Assembly: GCA_024707365.1 (NCBI GenBank)
Contig: JANPZV010000005.1
Location: forward strand, 558,001 to 622,000
DNA from: Terricaulis sp.
Lineage (GTDB): Bacteria; Pseudomonadota; Alphaproteobacteria; Caulobacterales; Aquidulcibacteraceae
DNA length: 64,000 nucleotides
Direction: 5' to 3'
The position numbers were made by a program, and so were the translations under genes. The notes below the pieces were generated by a model. That model was not told where the DNA came from, did no database searches, and saw only the letters and a list, made by a program, of their open reading frames with translations. Shown here piece after piece: positions 1 to 11,400 of the stretch; the stretch's first letter is position 1; each line of letters begins with the position of its first letter.

Positions 1-470
1 CATGCTGGCGGCCTCCGCGGTCTACAATCTCACCAAGCCGAACCCGCACCGCCGCATCCTGCGCCGCATCGATGAGGCCGGCATCTTCCTGATGATCGCG
101 GGCTCTTACACCCCGTTCACCATCCAATTGCTGCCGCCGAGCTTTGCGCTTGGCGTCACCATCGCGATTTGGGCCCGCGGCGATCGCGGGCGCGGCCGGC
201 AAGGTGCTGTGGACGCAGCTTTCCGATCGCGCCTGGAGCTTGATCTATCTGGCGTTCGGCTGGCTGGCGGTGCTGGTGCTTGGCCCGGTTGTGCCGACGC
301 TGCCGCCGCTGGCGATCGCGCTCTTGTTCGTGGCGGGCGCGGTGTATTCGGGCGGGGTGCTGCTTTATCTCAATCACGCCATCCCGTTCCGCCGCGCGCT
401 GTGGCACGCGTGCGTGATCATCGGCGCGGCCGGCCATTACGGCGCAGTGCTGATTGGGCTCGCGCTTTAG
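1..470 (+). CDS. Hemolysin III (TrhA/YqfA) family membrane protein, N-terminally cut, frameshifted
   Basis: The gene runs in from the left edge. Residues read HRRILRRIDEAGIFLMIAG then SYTPF, the His/Asp-containing first half of the hemolysin III (PAQR-like) fold. After base 176 the reading moves to another frame, which gives several hydrophobic segments and the closing motif RALWHACVIIGAAGHYG. Removing one C from the CCC at 174-176 joins both parts, so this is more likely a base-calling error than a dead gene. Family members are seven-helix inner-membrane proteins of uncertain role. About half of a usual 210-residue protein is visible. Confidence 0.8.
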
Positions 471-532
471 GAACGATTGCGCGCGGTTGTGTGTTGTTCG
501 GGCTCAACCCTTCAAAGAGGAGCGAGCCCCCG

Positions 533-898
533 ATGCCTACCCCCACAGGTCACACCACCGCCATTCGCGCCAAGAAAGTGATTGGCACCACCGTCAAAGA
601 CACGAGCGGCGATAAGATCGGCTCGGTTGAAGATCTCGTGCTCGATAAGCAGAGCAATTCCATTCTGTTCGCGGTTGTCGGCTTCGGCGGCGTGCTCGGC
701 ATGGGCGAGAAATTTCATCCGCTGCCGTGGGCTGTGCTGAACTACGACGAAGATGAAGATGCGTACGTCGTGCCCTATTCCAAGGATGAGCTCAAAGCCG
801 GCCCCGCCGATACGATCGACGAGCTCACGAAAAATGATGGCCTCGCCTATCGCGACCAGAGCTTTTCTTATTACAAGGTCGATCAATACTGGACCTAA
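533..898 (+). CDS. PRC-barrel domain protein
   Basis: This 121-residue cytosolic protein starts at ATG 533, with an AGGAG ribosome site at about 518. Residues 10-85 read as a PRC-barrel beta domain (KVIGTTVKDTSGDKIGSVED, then LFAVVGFGGVLGMGEKFHPL). Such domains occur alone in many alphaproteobacteria, often in stress-related genes, and their partners are mostly unknown. The rest of the longer open frame upstream of 533 is the out-of-frame hemolysin III gene. A clear intrinsic terminator follows the stop, so this is probably a single-gene unit. Confidence 0.85.
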   Translation: MPTPTGHTTAIRAKKVIGTTVKDTSGDKIGSVEDLVLDKQSNSILFAVVGFGGVLGMGEKFHPLPWAVLNYDEDEDAYVVPYSKDELKAGPADTIDELTKNDGLAYRDQSFSYYKVDQYWT

Positions 899-920
899 GC
901 CGCCTTTGGCCTAGGCTGAG

Positions 921-950
921 AAGCGCCCGCCGGAAACGGCGGGCGCTTTT
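921..950 (+). terminator. Intrinsic terminator after the PRC-barrel gene
   Basis: A perfect 12-base stem (921-932 with 937-948) closes on a GAAA tetraloop and is followed by T residues. It lies 23 bases after the PRC-barrel stop, as expected for rho-independent termination. Confidence 0.85.
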
Positions 951-972
951 CATGTGTCCAGCCGCCAACGCC

Positions 973-1167
973 ATGTCCTCGGTGATCGCCCGCGCGCTTT
1001 ATGATGCGTCCAAGCAGGAGCTTGCAGTGACGTTCACCAGCGGGCGCAAATATATTTACGAGAACATCCCGCCCGAGGTGGCGCTGGAGTTTCAGACGGC
1101 ATCCTCCCAAGGCCAGTATTTCAACTGGAGGATCCGGGATCAGTATCCGTTTCGGGAGCTGGACTAA
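973..1167 (+). CDS. KTSC domain protein
   Basis: A 64-residue protein starting MSSVIARALYDASKQELAVT. The pattern of a Ser-rich start, a strand with L.V.F..G..Y.Y, and a later S.G..FN..IRD.Y matches the KTSC domain, a small fold found alone or fused to nucleic-acid enzymes and of unproven function. An in-frame ATG at 952 would add seven residues, but it falls right on the preceding terminator, so 973 is preferred. Its stop overlaps the stop of the opposing gene (CTAA at 1164-1167). Confidence 0.75.
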   Translation: MSSVIARALYDASKQELAVTFTSGRKYIYENIPPEVALEFQTASSQGQYFNWRIRDQYPFRELD

Positions 1168-1493
1168 GTCCGAAACCGATGCGCCAGCGATCGCTTCAGA
1201 CGTAATTCCTCTGCACGCGCCTCATCAAGCTCGCACGCCAGCGTGCGATACTCCATCTGTGCTAGGTATTTCAGCACATAGTCGCGCTTGGCCGTATTGT
1301 TGCGCCGACCGGCGCCAAATTCGCTTGGCATCAAGGATGACATGCGGAACGCGACAGCGCGGCCGATACCAAACAACACAAGCTCGCCGGTATCGGCACG
1401 CCGCAGCTCATAGCATCCGGGCCCAATCGGCGCGACCAAGACCCCGCCCGCGCGCGGATCGGGGAATGGACGCCATTTGGACCACCTACTCAT
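1164..1493 (-). CDS. Small hypothetical protein, GIY-YIG-like
   Basis: 109 residues. The core [20 protein letters not shown], followed by R....L and a GAGRRNN..KRDYVL stretch, resembles the opening strands and first helix of GIY-YIG nuclease-like proteins (GCY for GIY, FGI for YIG). A catalytic Glu is not obvious, so activity is doubtful. The start codon overlaps the end of argG on the same strand (ATG at 1493, argG stop at 1486-1488), which implies coupled translation downstream of argG. The fold is inferred by eye. Confidence 0.6.
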   Translation of the reverse strand: MSRWSKWRPFPDPRAGGVLVAPIGPGCYELRRADTGELVLFGIGRAVAFRMSSLMPSEFGAGRRNNTAKRDYVLKYLAQMEYRTLACELDEARAEELRLKRSLAHRFRT

Positions 1494-2753
1494 TCTTCCC
1501 CTGCTTCTTATCGCGCTCAGCCATGATGCGCAGGCGCAGGGCGTTGAGTTTGATGAAGCCTTCGGCGTCGGCCTGGTTGTAGCCGCCCGCTTCGTCGAAG
1601 CCGACGAGCTTCTTGGAATAGAGCGAGTATGGGCTCGATCGCCCCACGGTGCGCACGCCGCCTTTATAGAGCTTGAGCTTCACCTCGCCGGTGACGCTTT
1701 CCTGGCTCGCATCGATCGCCGCTTGCAGCATCTTGCGCTCGGGCGTCCACCAGAAGCCGTTATAGATGAGGCCGGCATATTTCGGCATCAGCTCATCTTT
1801 GAGATGCATCGCGCCGCGATCGAAGCGTGATGCTTTCGATGGCGCGGTGGCCGCACCACAGGATCGTGCCGCCCGGCGTTTCGTAATAGCCGCGCGATTT
1901 CATGCCGACATAGCGGTTCTCAACCAGATCGAGCCCGCCAATGCCGTGCTTTTTGCCGAGATCATTCAGCTTGGTGAGCAGCTCATGCGCCTTCATCGGC
2001 TGGCCGTTGATGGCGACGAGATCGCCGCGCTCAAACGCCAGCGTCACCACCTCGGCCTGATCCGGCGCCTCTTCGGGCGTGATGGTGCGGCGATCGCCGC
2101 GCTTGGTGACGATATCGGGCGTTTCCACGTCCGGATCTTCCAGCACCAGGCCCTCGCTTGAGGTGTGCAGCAGGTTGGCGTCGATCGAGAACGGCGCTTC
2201 TTTTTCCTTGCCGGCGGCGATCGGGATATTGTGCTGGCGCGCATAATCGAGCAGCGCGGGGCGGCCCTCGAACTCCCACTCGCGCCACGGCGCGATCACG
2301 CGCACGTCGGGCTTGAGCGCGTAATAGCTGACCCTCGAAGCGCACCTGATCGTTGCCCTTGCCGGTGGCGCCGTGGCAGACCGCATCGGCGCCGACGAGG
2401 TTCGCAATCTCGATCTGCCGCTTGGCGATCAGCGGGCGCGCGATCGAGGTGCCAAGGAGATACTGGCCTTCATACAGCGTGTTGGCGCGGAACATCGGCC
2501 AGACGAAATCGCGGGTGAATTCCTCGCGCAGATCGTCGATGAAAATATTCTCCGGCTTCACGCCCATTTGCAGCGCCTTGGCGCGCGCGGGCTCCAGCTC
2601 CTCGCCCTGGCCGAGATCGGCCGTGAAGGTCACGATCTCGCAGCCATAGGTATCTTTCAGCCATTGCAGGATGATGGACGTGTCGAGCCCGCCGGAATAG
2701 GCGAGCACGACTTTTTTGACTTGTCCTGATTTGCTGATCGGGCCTTGGGCCAT
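1486..2753 (-). CDS. argG: Argininosuccinate synthase, two frameshifts
   Basis: Joins citrulline and aspartate using ATP in arginine synthesis (cytosol). The N-terminal part carries the ATP-binding loop [13 protein letters not shown] and the motif [13 protein letters not shown]. The middle holds EGLVLEDPD and [11 protein letters not shown], and the end holds [13 protein letters not shown]. Two single-base shifts split it. An extra G (CCC on the plus strand at 2332-2334) should give [14 protein letters not shown]. An extra T (AA at 1823-1824) should give [13 protein letters not shown]. With both removed the gene is 422 codons including the stop, close to the family length. The small ORF downstream overlaps its stop. 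Confidence 0.93.
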
Positions 2754-2812
2754 CGCAGGGAGCCTCCGCTAGCCCTTCGCGGGCGCGGCGCTTTCCTTCC
2801 ACAAGGGGCGGT

Positions 2813-3825
2813 TCAAATCAACGGATAGGGGTTGGCGCGCATCCATTTGGAATAGAGCCATTTCTCCCCCGAGGTGACGGGCAGGCCCGCGTGCAGGGTG
2901 CGGCGATCGGGCTCGCCGGCTTCGCTGACATTCCAGAACACCAGCGCATCGCCCTTTTGGCCTTTGAAGCGCCAATTGAGCGTGGGGAAATCTGTCTCCC
3001 CGCCGCCAAAGCCATCATTGAGATAGATCAGCGCGGTGGCCACGCGCTGGCCGGTGGCGGCCAGCTCAAGCCGGTTGGCGTCTGAGGCGGTGATGAAATC
3101 GACATGCGGCTTGAACTCTTCGCCCGGCGCGTAGTGCAGCACGTTTGTCGGCTCTTGGTTTTGTATCGGCGTGTTCATCACATCGGCCACCCGCGCATTG
3201 ACCATTTGCAGGATCAGATCCGATTCCAGCAGGCTAAAGCCCGCGCCCGAATTGGTGCGATAATCGGCATGGGCGGCGCCTTTGAGCTTCGCCGCTTGCA
3301 GCTTGGGGCCTGCGCGCCCGATCATCCAATCGCAGAAGGCGTGCGGAATGAAATTGCGGATCACCCCGACGCGCGCGCCGACATCCTGCCAAGCGATCTC
3401 GACCGGGGCGTCCCATTGCGCGGGGTCGAACTGGGCTTTATCGGCCAGCAGCGCCACTTGCGCTTGCGCGCGCTCATCGCCGCCGGCGGCGGCGCTCTTG
3501 GTGAACATCACCGCCTGATCCCAATCGCCCAGCATGCTGGCGAGGGTGGCCATCAGCTTCTGCGCCTCGGGAAAGCCCTGATCGGCCGAGGCGCGCGCCC
3601 ATTTGGCGCCCTCTTCGGATTGAACGGGGCGGCGCGGCCAACCAGCAGGCGCGCGCCCAGCACAAATTGCGCCTCCACATGCTGGCTCTCAGCCGCCGCG
3701 CGCAGCCAATTGACGGCATGTTCGTGCATGCCGCGATTGTCCAGCAGGATCGCCAAAGTCATTTGCGCGGCGGAATCGCCTGATTCCGCGCGCTGCTGCA
3801 GCAACTCAGCTTCGGATACTACCAC
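2813..3825 (-). CDS. Sel1-repeat protein with prolyl-4-hydroxylase-like 2OG-Fe(II) oxygenase domain, frameshifted
   Basis: The N-terminal third has Sel1-like/TPR helices (AVNWLRAAAES..EAQF.LG and EEGAKWARASADQGFPEAQK). The C-terminal 170 residues form a prolyl-4-hydroxylase-type dioxygenase. Iron ligands are His and Asp in FKPHVDFI and the distal His in TLHAGLPV, and a Lys in GEKWLYSKW fits 2-oxoglutarate binding. One missing G at about 3617 (minus-strand CCGAAG for CCGGAAG) splits it; repair gives 337 residues. GTG 3825 is chosen because AGGAG lies seven bases upstream. The substrate is unknown. A similar layout is common in alphaproteobacteria. Confidence 0.82.
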
Positions 3826-3921
3826 GGCGCCGCTCCTCGAATTGGCCCCCAGCTTTAAAGAGCATGGCCCCGCTCCCGCAACCCGCAACCGCTGCTGCGC
3901 GAACTGGAGCCGCCCCCGGCG

Positions 3922-5859
3922 CTAGACCATCACCTGATTGCCGAGCTCCACCGCCCGCCCGGAGGGGATGTGGAAGAAATCGGTGGCGTTGGTGGCGTTG
4001 CGGGCCAGGAAGATGAAGAGGTGATCCTGCCAGAGCGGCATGCCGCTTTTTTCGCTGGGCACGATGGTGCGGCGCGAGAGGAAGAAGCTCGTTTTCATGA
4101 TGTCGAATTTCAGCCCCTGCTTGCGCGCCTCGGTGAGCGCTTTGACCACGTTGGGCGTTTCCATGAAGCCGAATTTCAGCGTCACGCGTTTTACGTCCGG
4201 CAGATAGTCTTCGATCAGCAGCCGCTCGCCCTCTTTCGCGCGAGGTATCGGCAGGGTTTGCACCGTCAAGATGATGATCTGCTCATGCAGCACCTGATTG
4301 TGCTTGAGATTGTGCATCAACGCGGCGGGCGCGGTTTCCCGGTCGCCGGTGAGGAAGATGGCCGTGCCGCGCACGCGATGCGGCGGATGGTGCGATAGCG
4401 TTTCAAACAGGCTGGAAAGCGGCTCATCGCGCCGCACGATTTCACCCAAGATGCGCGTGCCGCGCACCCACGTCCACATAATCACCACAAGCCCGATCGC
4501 CAGCACGATCGGCACGAACCCGCCCGTCCATACCTTGAGCAGATTGGAGGAGAAGAACGCGATCTCGATCAGCACGAACGGCGTGCAGATCAGCGCGGCG
4601 AGCCAAAGCGGGCGCTTCCACACTTTCCAGATGCCGAAGAACACGAGCACGGTGGAGACAATCATCTCGCCCGAAACGGCGATGCCGTAGGCGGAGGCCA
4701 GCCGGCTCGATGAGCCGAACGCCAGCGCCAGGATCACCACGCCCGCCAGCATGATCCATGTCACTTGCGGCATGTAGATTTGGCCGGCCTGCGTTTCCGA
4801 GGTGCGGCGGATTTCCATGCGCGGCAGAATGCCGAGCTGGATCGCTTGCTGGGTGATGGAATAGGCGCCGGTGATCACCGCCTGGCTGGCGATAATGGTG
4901 GCCACCATGCCCAGCAACACCACCGGCAGCCGCGCCCAATCCGGCGCCAGCATGAAAAAGAGATTGTCGATCGCTTCGGGATGCGAAAGCGCGAGCGCGC
5001 CCTGGCCGAGATAGTTGAGCGTGAGGCACGGCAGCACCACGAAAATCCAGGCGCGGCTGATCGGCTTGCGGCCAAAATGGCCCATATCCGCGTAAAGCGC
5101 CTCCGCGCCCGTCACCGCGAGAAACACAGCGCCCAACACGATGAAGCTCAGCCCCGCGTGATCCACGAAGAACATCAGCGCCGGCACAGGCGAAAGCGCG
5201 GCGAGGATGGCAAGATCGTCGCTGAGATGGATCGCACCCAGCGCGGCCATCACCAGGAACCACACCAGCGTGATCGGCCCGAACAGCGCGCCGATGCGCG
5301 CCGTGCCGTGGCTCTGCACCGCAAACAGCGCAACCAGGATGATGAGACTGATCACCAAGATCCATGGGCTGATATGATGGCCAAGCCCCGGCACCGAGCG
5401 CAGCCCCTCCACCGCAGAAATCACCGAGATCGCCGGCGTGATCATCGCATCGGCGTAAAACAGCGCAGCCCCCAGCATGCCAAGGCCGAGCAATATCCAC
5501 GAAGGCTTCTCAAACGCGCGCCGCACCAACGCCATCAGCGAAAGCGTGCCGCCCTCGCCCTTATTATCGAAGCGCAAGAGCAGGAACACGGACTTGATCG
5601 TCACAACCAGGATCAGCGCCCAGAAGATCAGCGACACAACGCCGATCACCTCATCGCGCGTCGGCGCTGTGGCGAAATCGCCGGTGACGATGCGCAAGCA
5701 TTCGCGCAGCGCATAAAGCGGGCTGGTGCCGATATCGCCATACACAACGCCGATCGAGCCGATCAGCAGCGCCCAAAAGCCCGCATGCCCGTGCGCGCCG
5801 CCCGGCGCACCCGAGTCATGATTGCTTGAAGAGGGCGCGGTGGCCGGGGCCTGCGCCAT
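3922..5859 (-). CDS. kup: Low-affinity potassium uptake protein Kup
   Basis: A proton-coupled potassium symporter of the inner membrane. The intact 645-residue protein has the family signature GDIGTSPLYALRE at residues 41-53, about twelve hydrophobic helices over the first 450 residues, and a cytosolic C-terminal domain ending PSGRAVELGNQVMV. The start is put at ATG 5859, where the Ala/Ser-rich leader begins. The longer open frame to 5943 adds an Arg/Lys-rich stretch with no homology signal. It stands alone between the oxygenase and SdhAF4 genes, with no visible regulatory element. Confidence 0.95.
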   Translation of the reverse strand: MAQAPATAPSSSNHDSGAPGGAHGHAGFWALLIGSIGVVYGDIGTSPLYALRECLRIVTGDFATAPTRDEVIGVVSLIFWALILVVTIKSVFLLLRFDNKGEGGTLSLMALVRRAFEKPSWILLGLGMLGAALFYADAMITPAISVISAVEGLRSVPGLGHHISPWILVISLIILVALFAVQSHGTARIGALFGPITLVWFLVMAALGAIHLSDDLAILAALSPVPALMFFVDHAGLSFIVLGAVFLAVTGAEALYADMGHFGRKPISRAWIFVVLPCLTLNYLGQGALALSHPEAIDNLFFMLAPDWARLPVVLLGMVATIIASQAVITGAYSITQQAIQLGILPRMEIRRTSETQAGQIYMPQVTWIMLAGVVILALAFGSSSRLASAYGIAVSGEMIVSTVLVFFGIWKVWKRPLWLAALICTPFVLIEIAFFSSNLLKVWTGGFVPIVLAIGLVVIMWTWVRGTRILGEIVRRDEPLSSLFETLSHHPPHRVRGTAIFLTGDRETAPAALMHNLKHNQVLHEQIIILTVQTLPIPRAKEGERLLIEDYLPDVKRVTLKFGFMETPNVVKALTEARKQGLKFDIMKTSFFLSRRTIVPSEKSGMPLWQDHLFIFLARNATNATDFFHIPSGRAVELGNQVMV

Positions 5860-5970
5860 GCTGGAAATCCCCTTCGTCGCCAAGGCCCGTTTCCGGGCCG
5901 CGCATTTACGCCGGTTCACGTCTGGGAGCAATCGTGCGCGCAAGGACTTGCGGCTTAGTTAGCGCCGGGC

Positions 5971-6165
5971 CTAAAAATCGCTGGCGATGCCCTTGCGCTC
6001 CCAATCGCCGAACCGGGTAGGTTCCGGCCCCGAGGGGCCGCCATCCTCGGGCGGCAGCGCCTCGGCCTCGCGGCGGCGCGCTTGGGCTTCCGCCAGCGCG
6101 CGCTGCGCCTCCGGCGTCAGCGGCTTTTTGGGCGCCTCCGCGCCCGGTTCCACATCGTCAGCCAT
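5971..6165 (-). CDS. Succinate dehydrogenase assembly factor 4 (DUF1674)
   Basis: A 64-residue protein whose C-terminal motif GGPSGPEPTRFGDWERKG followed by ASDF at the very end is diagnostic of the SDHAF4/DUF1674 family. In eukaryotes this chaperone binds flavinylated SdhA. The bacterial role is inferred from homology. The N-terminal half is charged and probably disordered. The sdh operon itself is not in this window, but the TCA genes at 46.7-63.4 kb are its metabolic neighbours. Confidence 0.9.
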   Translation of the reverse strand: MADDVEPGAEAPKKPLTPEAQRALAEAQARRREAEALPPEDGGPSGPEPTRFGDWERKGIASDF

Positions 6166-6219
6166 TGAACCCTGCCTTCATGCTTTCGATATCATAGCCA
6201 GTGTGACGTGAGGAGAGCG

Positions 6220-7128
6220 ATGAACCATCTCAAGACCTACATCCTGCTCGCCGCGATGACGGCGCTGTTTGGCGGCGTGGGCTACCTCGTCGGCGGCAGC
6301 GGCGGGATGCTGATCGCGCTGGGAATCGCGGGCGCGATGAACCTGTTCGCGTATTGGAACGCGGACAAGATGGTGCTCTCCCATTTCCGCGCACAGCCGG
6401 TAGACGCGCGCCACCCGGACGCACGCGTGCGCGCTTACGTGCAAGACACGCTCGATATGGCCCAGCGCGCCGGCCTGCCGGCGCCTGCGGTTTACATCAT
6501 CGATAATCCGCAGCCCAACGCCTTCGCCACCGGCCGCAACCCGCAGAACGCCGCTGTTGCGGCCACCACCGGGCTTATCGGCCTGCTCTCCCGCGATGAA
6601 ATTCGCGGCGTGATGGCGCACGAGCTTGCGCATGTGCAGAACCGCGACACGCTGACGATGACCGTGACCGCCACGATCGCAGGCGCGGTGGCGATGCTGG
6701 CCAACTTCGCGCTGTTCTTCGGCGATCGTGACCGCAACATCTTTGCCTCGCTCGCCATCATGTTCTTGGCGCCGATCGCGGCCTCGCTGGTGCAGATGGC
6801 GATCAGCCGCGCGCGCGAATATGAAGCTGACCGCATCGGCGCCGAAATCGGCGGCGATCCCGAAGCGCTGGCGCGCGCGCTGCAGAAGATCGAAGCTTAC
6901 GCCAAGCAGCGCGTGAACATGGACGCCGAGCGCAATCCGGCTATGGCGCACTTGTTCATCATCAACCCGCTGGCGGGCAAGGGCGCGGATAATCTTTTCT
7001 CCACCCACCCGGCCACGCACAATCGCATCAAGGCGCTGATGGGCATGAGGGGCGCAAGCCCGCGCCAGCAGCCGCCCGCGCAAAGCCGCAGCCCATGGGA
7101 TCGCGGCCGGCGCGGGCCCTGGGGTTAG
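6220..7128 (+). CDS. htpX: Membrane zinc metalloprotease HtpX
   Basis: An M48 family protease that degrades damaged membrane proteins under heat or envelope stress. The 302-residue protein has two N-terminal helices (residues 7-45), the zinc motif HELAH at 134-138, two further helices, and [12 protein letters not shown] supplying the third zinc ligand. The end is Pro/Arg-rich. ATG 6220 is preferred because AGGAGA sits at 6211-6216; the GTG 12 bases upstream lacks a site. It is divergent from the SdhAF4 gene. Confidence 0.95.
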   Translation: MNHLKTYILLAAMTALFGGVGYLVGGSGGMLIALGIAGAMNLFAYWNADKMVLSHFRAQPVDARHPDARVRAYVQDTLDMAQRAGLPAPAVYIIDNPQPNAFATGRNPQNAAVAATTGLIGLLSRDEIRGVMAHELAHVQNRDTLTMTVTATIAGAVAMLANFALFFGDRDRNIFASLAIMFLAPIAASLVQMAISRAREYEADRIGAEIGGDPEALARALQKIEAYAKQRVNMDAERNPAMAHLFIINPLAGKGADNLFSTHPATHNRIKALMGMRGASPRQQPPAQSRSPWDRGRRGPWG

Positions 7129-7167
7129 GTCTGGGGCTAGGTCTGGGGGCTAAAGCTTGATCATTTG

Positions 7168-7338
7168 GATTGAATCGCACGCCGTTTCCACTCATCCCCG
7201 GGACGCCGCGAAGCGGCGGGCCCGGGGCCTATGAACACGAGCGTTTGCAGTTTCAATCTCCAACCCTCTGTGGTCTTGGGCCCCGGACTTGGCCTGCGGC
7301 CAATCCGGGGATGAGTGCTGAGGGCGCGCGATTCAATC
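7168..7338. repeat. Intergenic palindromic element between htpX and obgE
   Basis: Nested inverted repeats: GATTGAATCGC at 7168-7178 pairs with GCGATTCAATC at 7328-7338, and ACTCATCCCCG at 7190-7200 pairs with CGGGGATGAGT at 7306-7316. The interior is rich in GGGCCC-type blocks. It fills the gap between two convergent genes and resembles the dispersed palindromes of alphaproteobacterial intergenic regions. Two relatives of similar style occur at 25.3 kb and 52.0 kb. Confidence 0.65.
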
Positions 7339-7353
7339 TAAAACGATATTGCT

Positions 7354-8491
<1,138 letters not shown>

Positions 8492-8492
<1 letters not shown>

Positions 8493-11400
8493 CAATCCGT
8501 TTCCCGCCGCCAACGCAGTGAAACGCGCTGATCGCCATCGCCGCGGAAGGTGGTGATGAGCACAAGCCTTGGGCGCACCGTCCATTCCATGCGCGTTTGC
8601 GCCTGGCCGATGCCGGTGCGGGCCACTTCAAAGTAAACGTCGCGCGTTAAGTACACCCCGCCCGCCACCATCATGCCGCCCGTCTCATCCTGGCGCACGG
8701 CGAGCCGATCGAGCCCCGCCGCCCCGCGCACGGCGCCGACAAGATCAAGCGAGGATTGCCCCGAAAGCGTGGCCAGCGATGAGGCGAGCTGCGCCGCCTC
8801 GAGCGCCGAAAGATCAGCCACGCTGCGGCCAAACAGGATCTGCGGCAGGATCTCATCCTCCGGCAGCGCCGGCTCTGAGGTGAACGCGATCTGCGGATCG
8901 CGCGCCGTGCCGGTGAGGCGCATGGTGGCGGAGAGATCGGCCGTATCGCGCGTGGCGGCGATGTCGAGCCGCGCATCCAGCGGATCGCCAGCGAAGGTGA
9001 TGGAGGCATCCTCCATCGTGAACGGCGTGCCCGAAAGCGTGATCTCGCCGCGAATGGCTTCGGCGCGGCCAAACACTTGCGGCCGCGCCGCCGTGCCTTC
9101 GAGCCGCAGATTGAGCGACCATTCCGCATCGATGCCGCGCCCGCGCGTGAACACGCGCCCCGGCGCGCGCACGCGCACGTCAAGCGTGGTGAAGCCGCGC
9201 GTGGGCGGATCGGCCTCGGCATCGCCGGGCGCGATTTCATCGGCCTGATCGGGGCGGTTGATCTCGATCACGTCGATGGTGGCGATGCCGGCGCTTGCCG
9301 GCGTTGAAATATCGATCGCGGCTTCGGCGATGTTGAGATCGCCGCTGAAGCGCGAATTCTGGCCCTGCCATTCGAGCTTGAGCTCACCGCTCGCGCGCGC
9401 CTGCGCATCGGGCCGATCGGCGATGCGCATATCGCTCAGCACCACATCGATCGAACCTTGCGTCGGGCTCACACTGCCGCCCGTGGCGGTGATCTCTCCG
9501 CCGCGCGGGCCTTGCGCGCTGAAGCGATCGATCGTCACGCCCTGATCGTGAATTGAAATACGCGTATCGAGATTCACCAGCCGCGCGCCGGTGAGCTTAT
9601 CCTCAAAGCGCCCGTTGCTGACCTCGATATAGCCATCGCCGGAAAGATAGCCGGCGCCGAATTCCACCTCGCCTTCGCCTTGGACATCGCCTTCGAGCGA
9701 TTGATCCTGCAGCCGCGCCACGGTCCAAAGGCTTTCGGCCGGGCCTTCAACCCGCCATGTCGCCTGCCCGCGCCGGCCAGGCGCGAGCGCGATGCGGATC
9801 GGGTCAACACCTGTTTCCACCGGCGCGTCGGCGGCGAATTGCGCGGTGAAGCCATCGTCGGAGCGCGCATTGATATTGGCGCGCAGGCGGGTGGGCTCCA
9901 GCGTGCCGATGATGCGCATGTCGAGCGGCGTGCGCTGCCGGCCGGCAAAGCGCGCCTGCTGCAATTGCACGTCCGCTTCGCCTGAGAGGCCGCGGCCATT
10001 GTTGGCGATGCTCATGCGGCCATCGATGACGCCGGTGGCGCGCTCGCCCCAGATCGCCGCCATCGGGCCGATTGGCGCATCTTCCACCAATGCGCTGCCC
10101 GAAAGGGTGCGCCCGCGCTCGCGCCACTCGCCCTGCACCACGCCATCGCCCATGGCGAGGTTGAACGTCGCCGCAATCTCACCACCGCCCCAGGAGGCGG
10201 TGAGCGGCGCGCGCGTGAAAATATCCGCGCCCGAAAGCGCCCCGCGCCCATCGATGCGCACGTCGCTGTTATCGAGATCGAGCGCGGCCGTGCCGGCAAA
10301 CGCCAGCGGCGCTTGGCCGAGCCTGCCGCGCATGTCGAACGTGGCGGCGATGGCGTCGAGCGGGCCTTCGGCGCTCAGCGTCGCGGCGCGCACAAACAAT
10401 TCGCCCGCGCTTGCATCCGCGATCTGCGCGTTGAGCACCATGGTTTCCGGCGTGAGCGCCAGCCGGCCAGCCAGCCGCCCGCGCGCGCCGGGGATGAGGC
10501 CGTCGATCGCGCCGTTCACGTCAAGATCAGCAGAGACGCCGCGCGCGGTCACGCTTGCGGCGCCTTGCGCGGCCAGCGCGCCGATTTGCGCATCAAGCTC
10601 GGTGAGCGAAACCGCGTTTTCCGCCAGCGCGATATTGGTGGAGGCTTCCAGCGGCTGGCCGGAGATCGCGCCGCGCACTTGCGCGTGGCCGCGATAGCCG
10701 CGCCCGTTGGGCGAGAGCGTGAAGGAAAGCTGCGGCGCCTCGATCAGCGTGCCGGCGGCATCGAACGCTTCCATCACCGCGTCGGCGGTAATGGTGGGCT
10801 GGGCGATGCGGCCGGTGATGCGGCCGGTGGCGTCAGCTGCGCCTTCGATACGCGCGCCGCCCAAATCCAGCGGCCCGCGCGCGCTGGCTTCGAGCGAGAG
10901 ATTGGCTTGCCCATCGACGATGCGCCCATACGCGCCTGCACGCAGCCGCTGCCCATCAACGCGCGCATGCGCGACGGTGAGCCCGCCATTTTCCGCACGC
11001 AGCATGGCGTCGAGCCGCGGCGTGGCGCCCAGCAATTGCGGCACGATGGCGGGGGCGCCGGCGATGTTCGCGCCTTGGCCTTGCACCGTCACAGTCCAGA
11101 TGCGCGGACCTTGGCGCGCGGGCGCCGCGAACGCGCGCCAGGCGCCGGAGGCTGCGCCGCGCAGCTCCGCGCTCAGCGCTTCAAGCTGGCGCACGCGCCA
11201 CTCGCCGGAAAATTCGCCATCGCCGTTCGCAGCCCAGCCTTGCGCGCTGGCGGCGAGCGCATCGCTTTCCAGCGTGGCGCGCGCCAGCTCAAAGCGGGCG
11301 CGATCGAGATTGTAAGTCAGCTCGGTGCGCAGCCGCCCTTGCGCGAAGATAGCCGGCGGGGCGTCTTGCGCGGCGAGATCGGCGCTCAGCTCAAAGCGCT

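Noticed and set aside
1..898. Fusion of hemolysin III to a PRC-barrel domain
   Set aside because: The single long frame results from the frameshift at 174-176; the PRC-barrel gene has its own start and ribosome site at 533.
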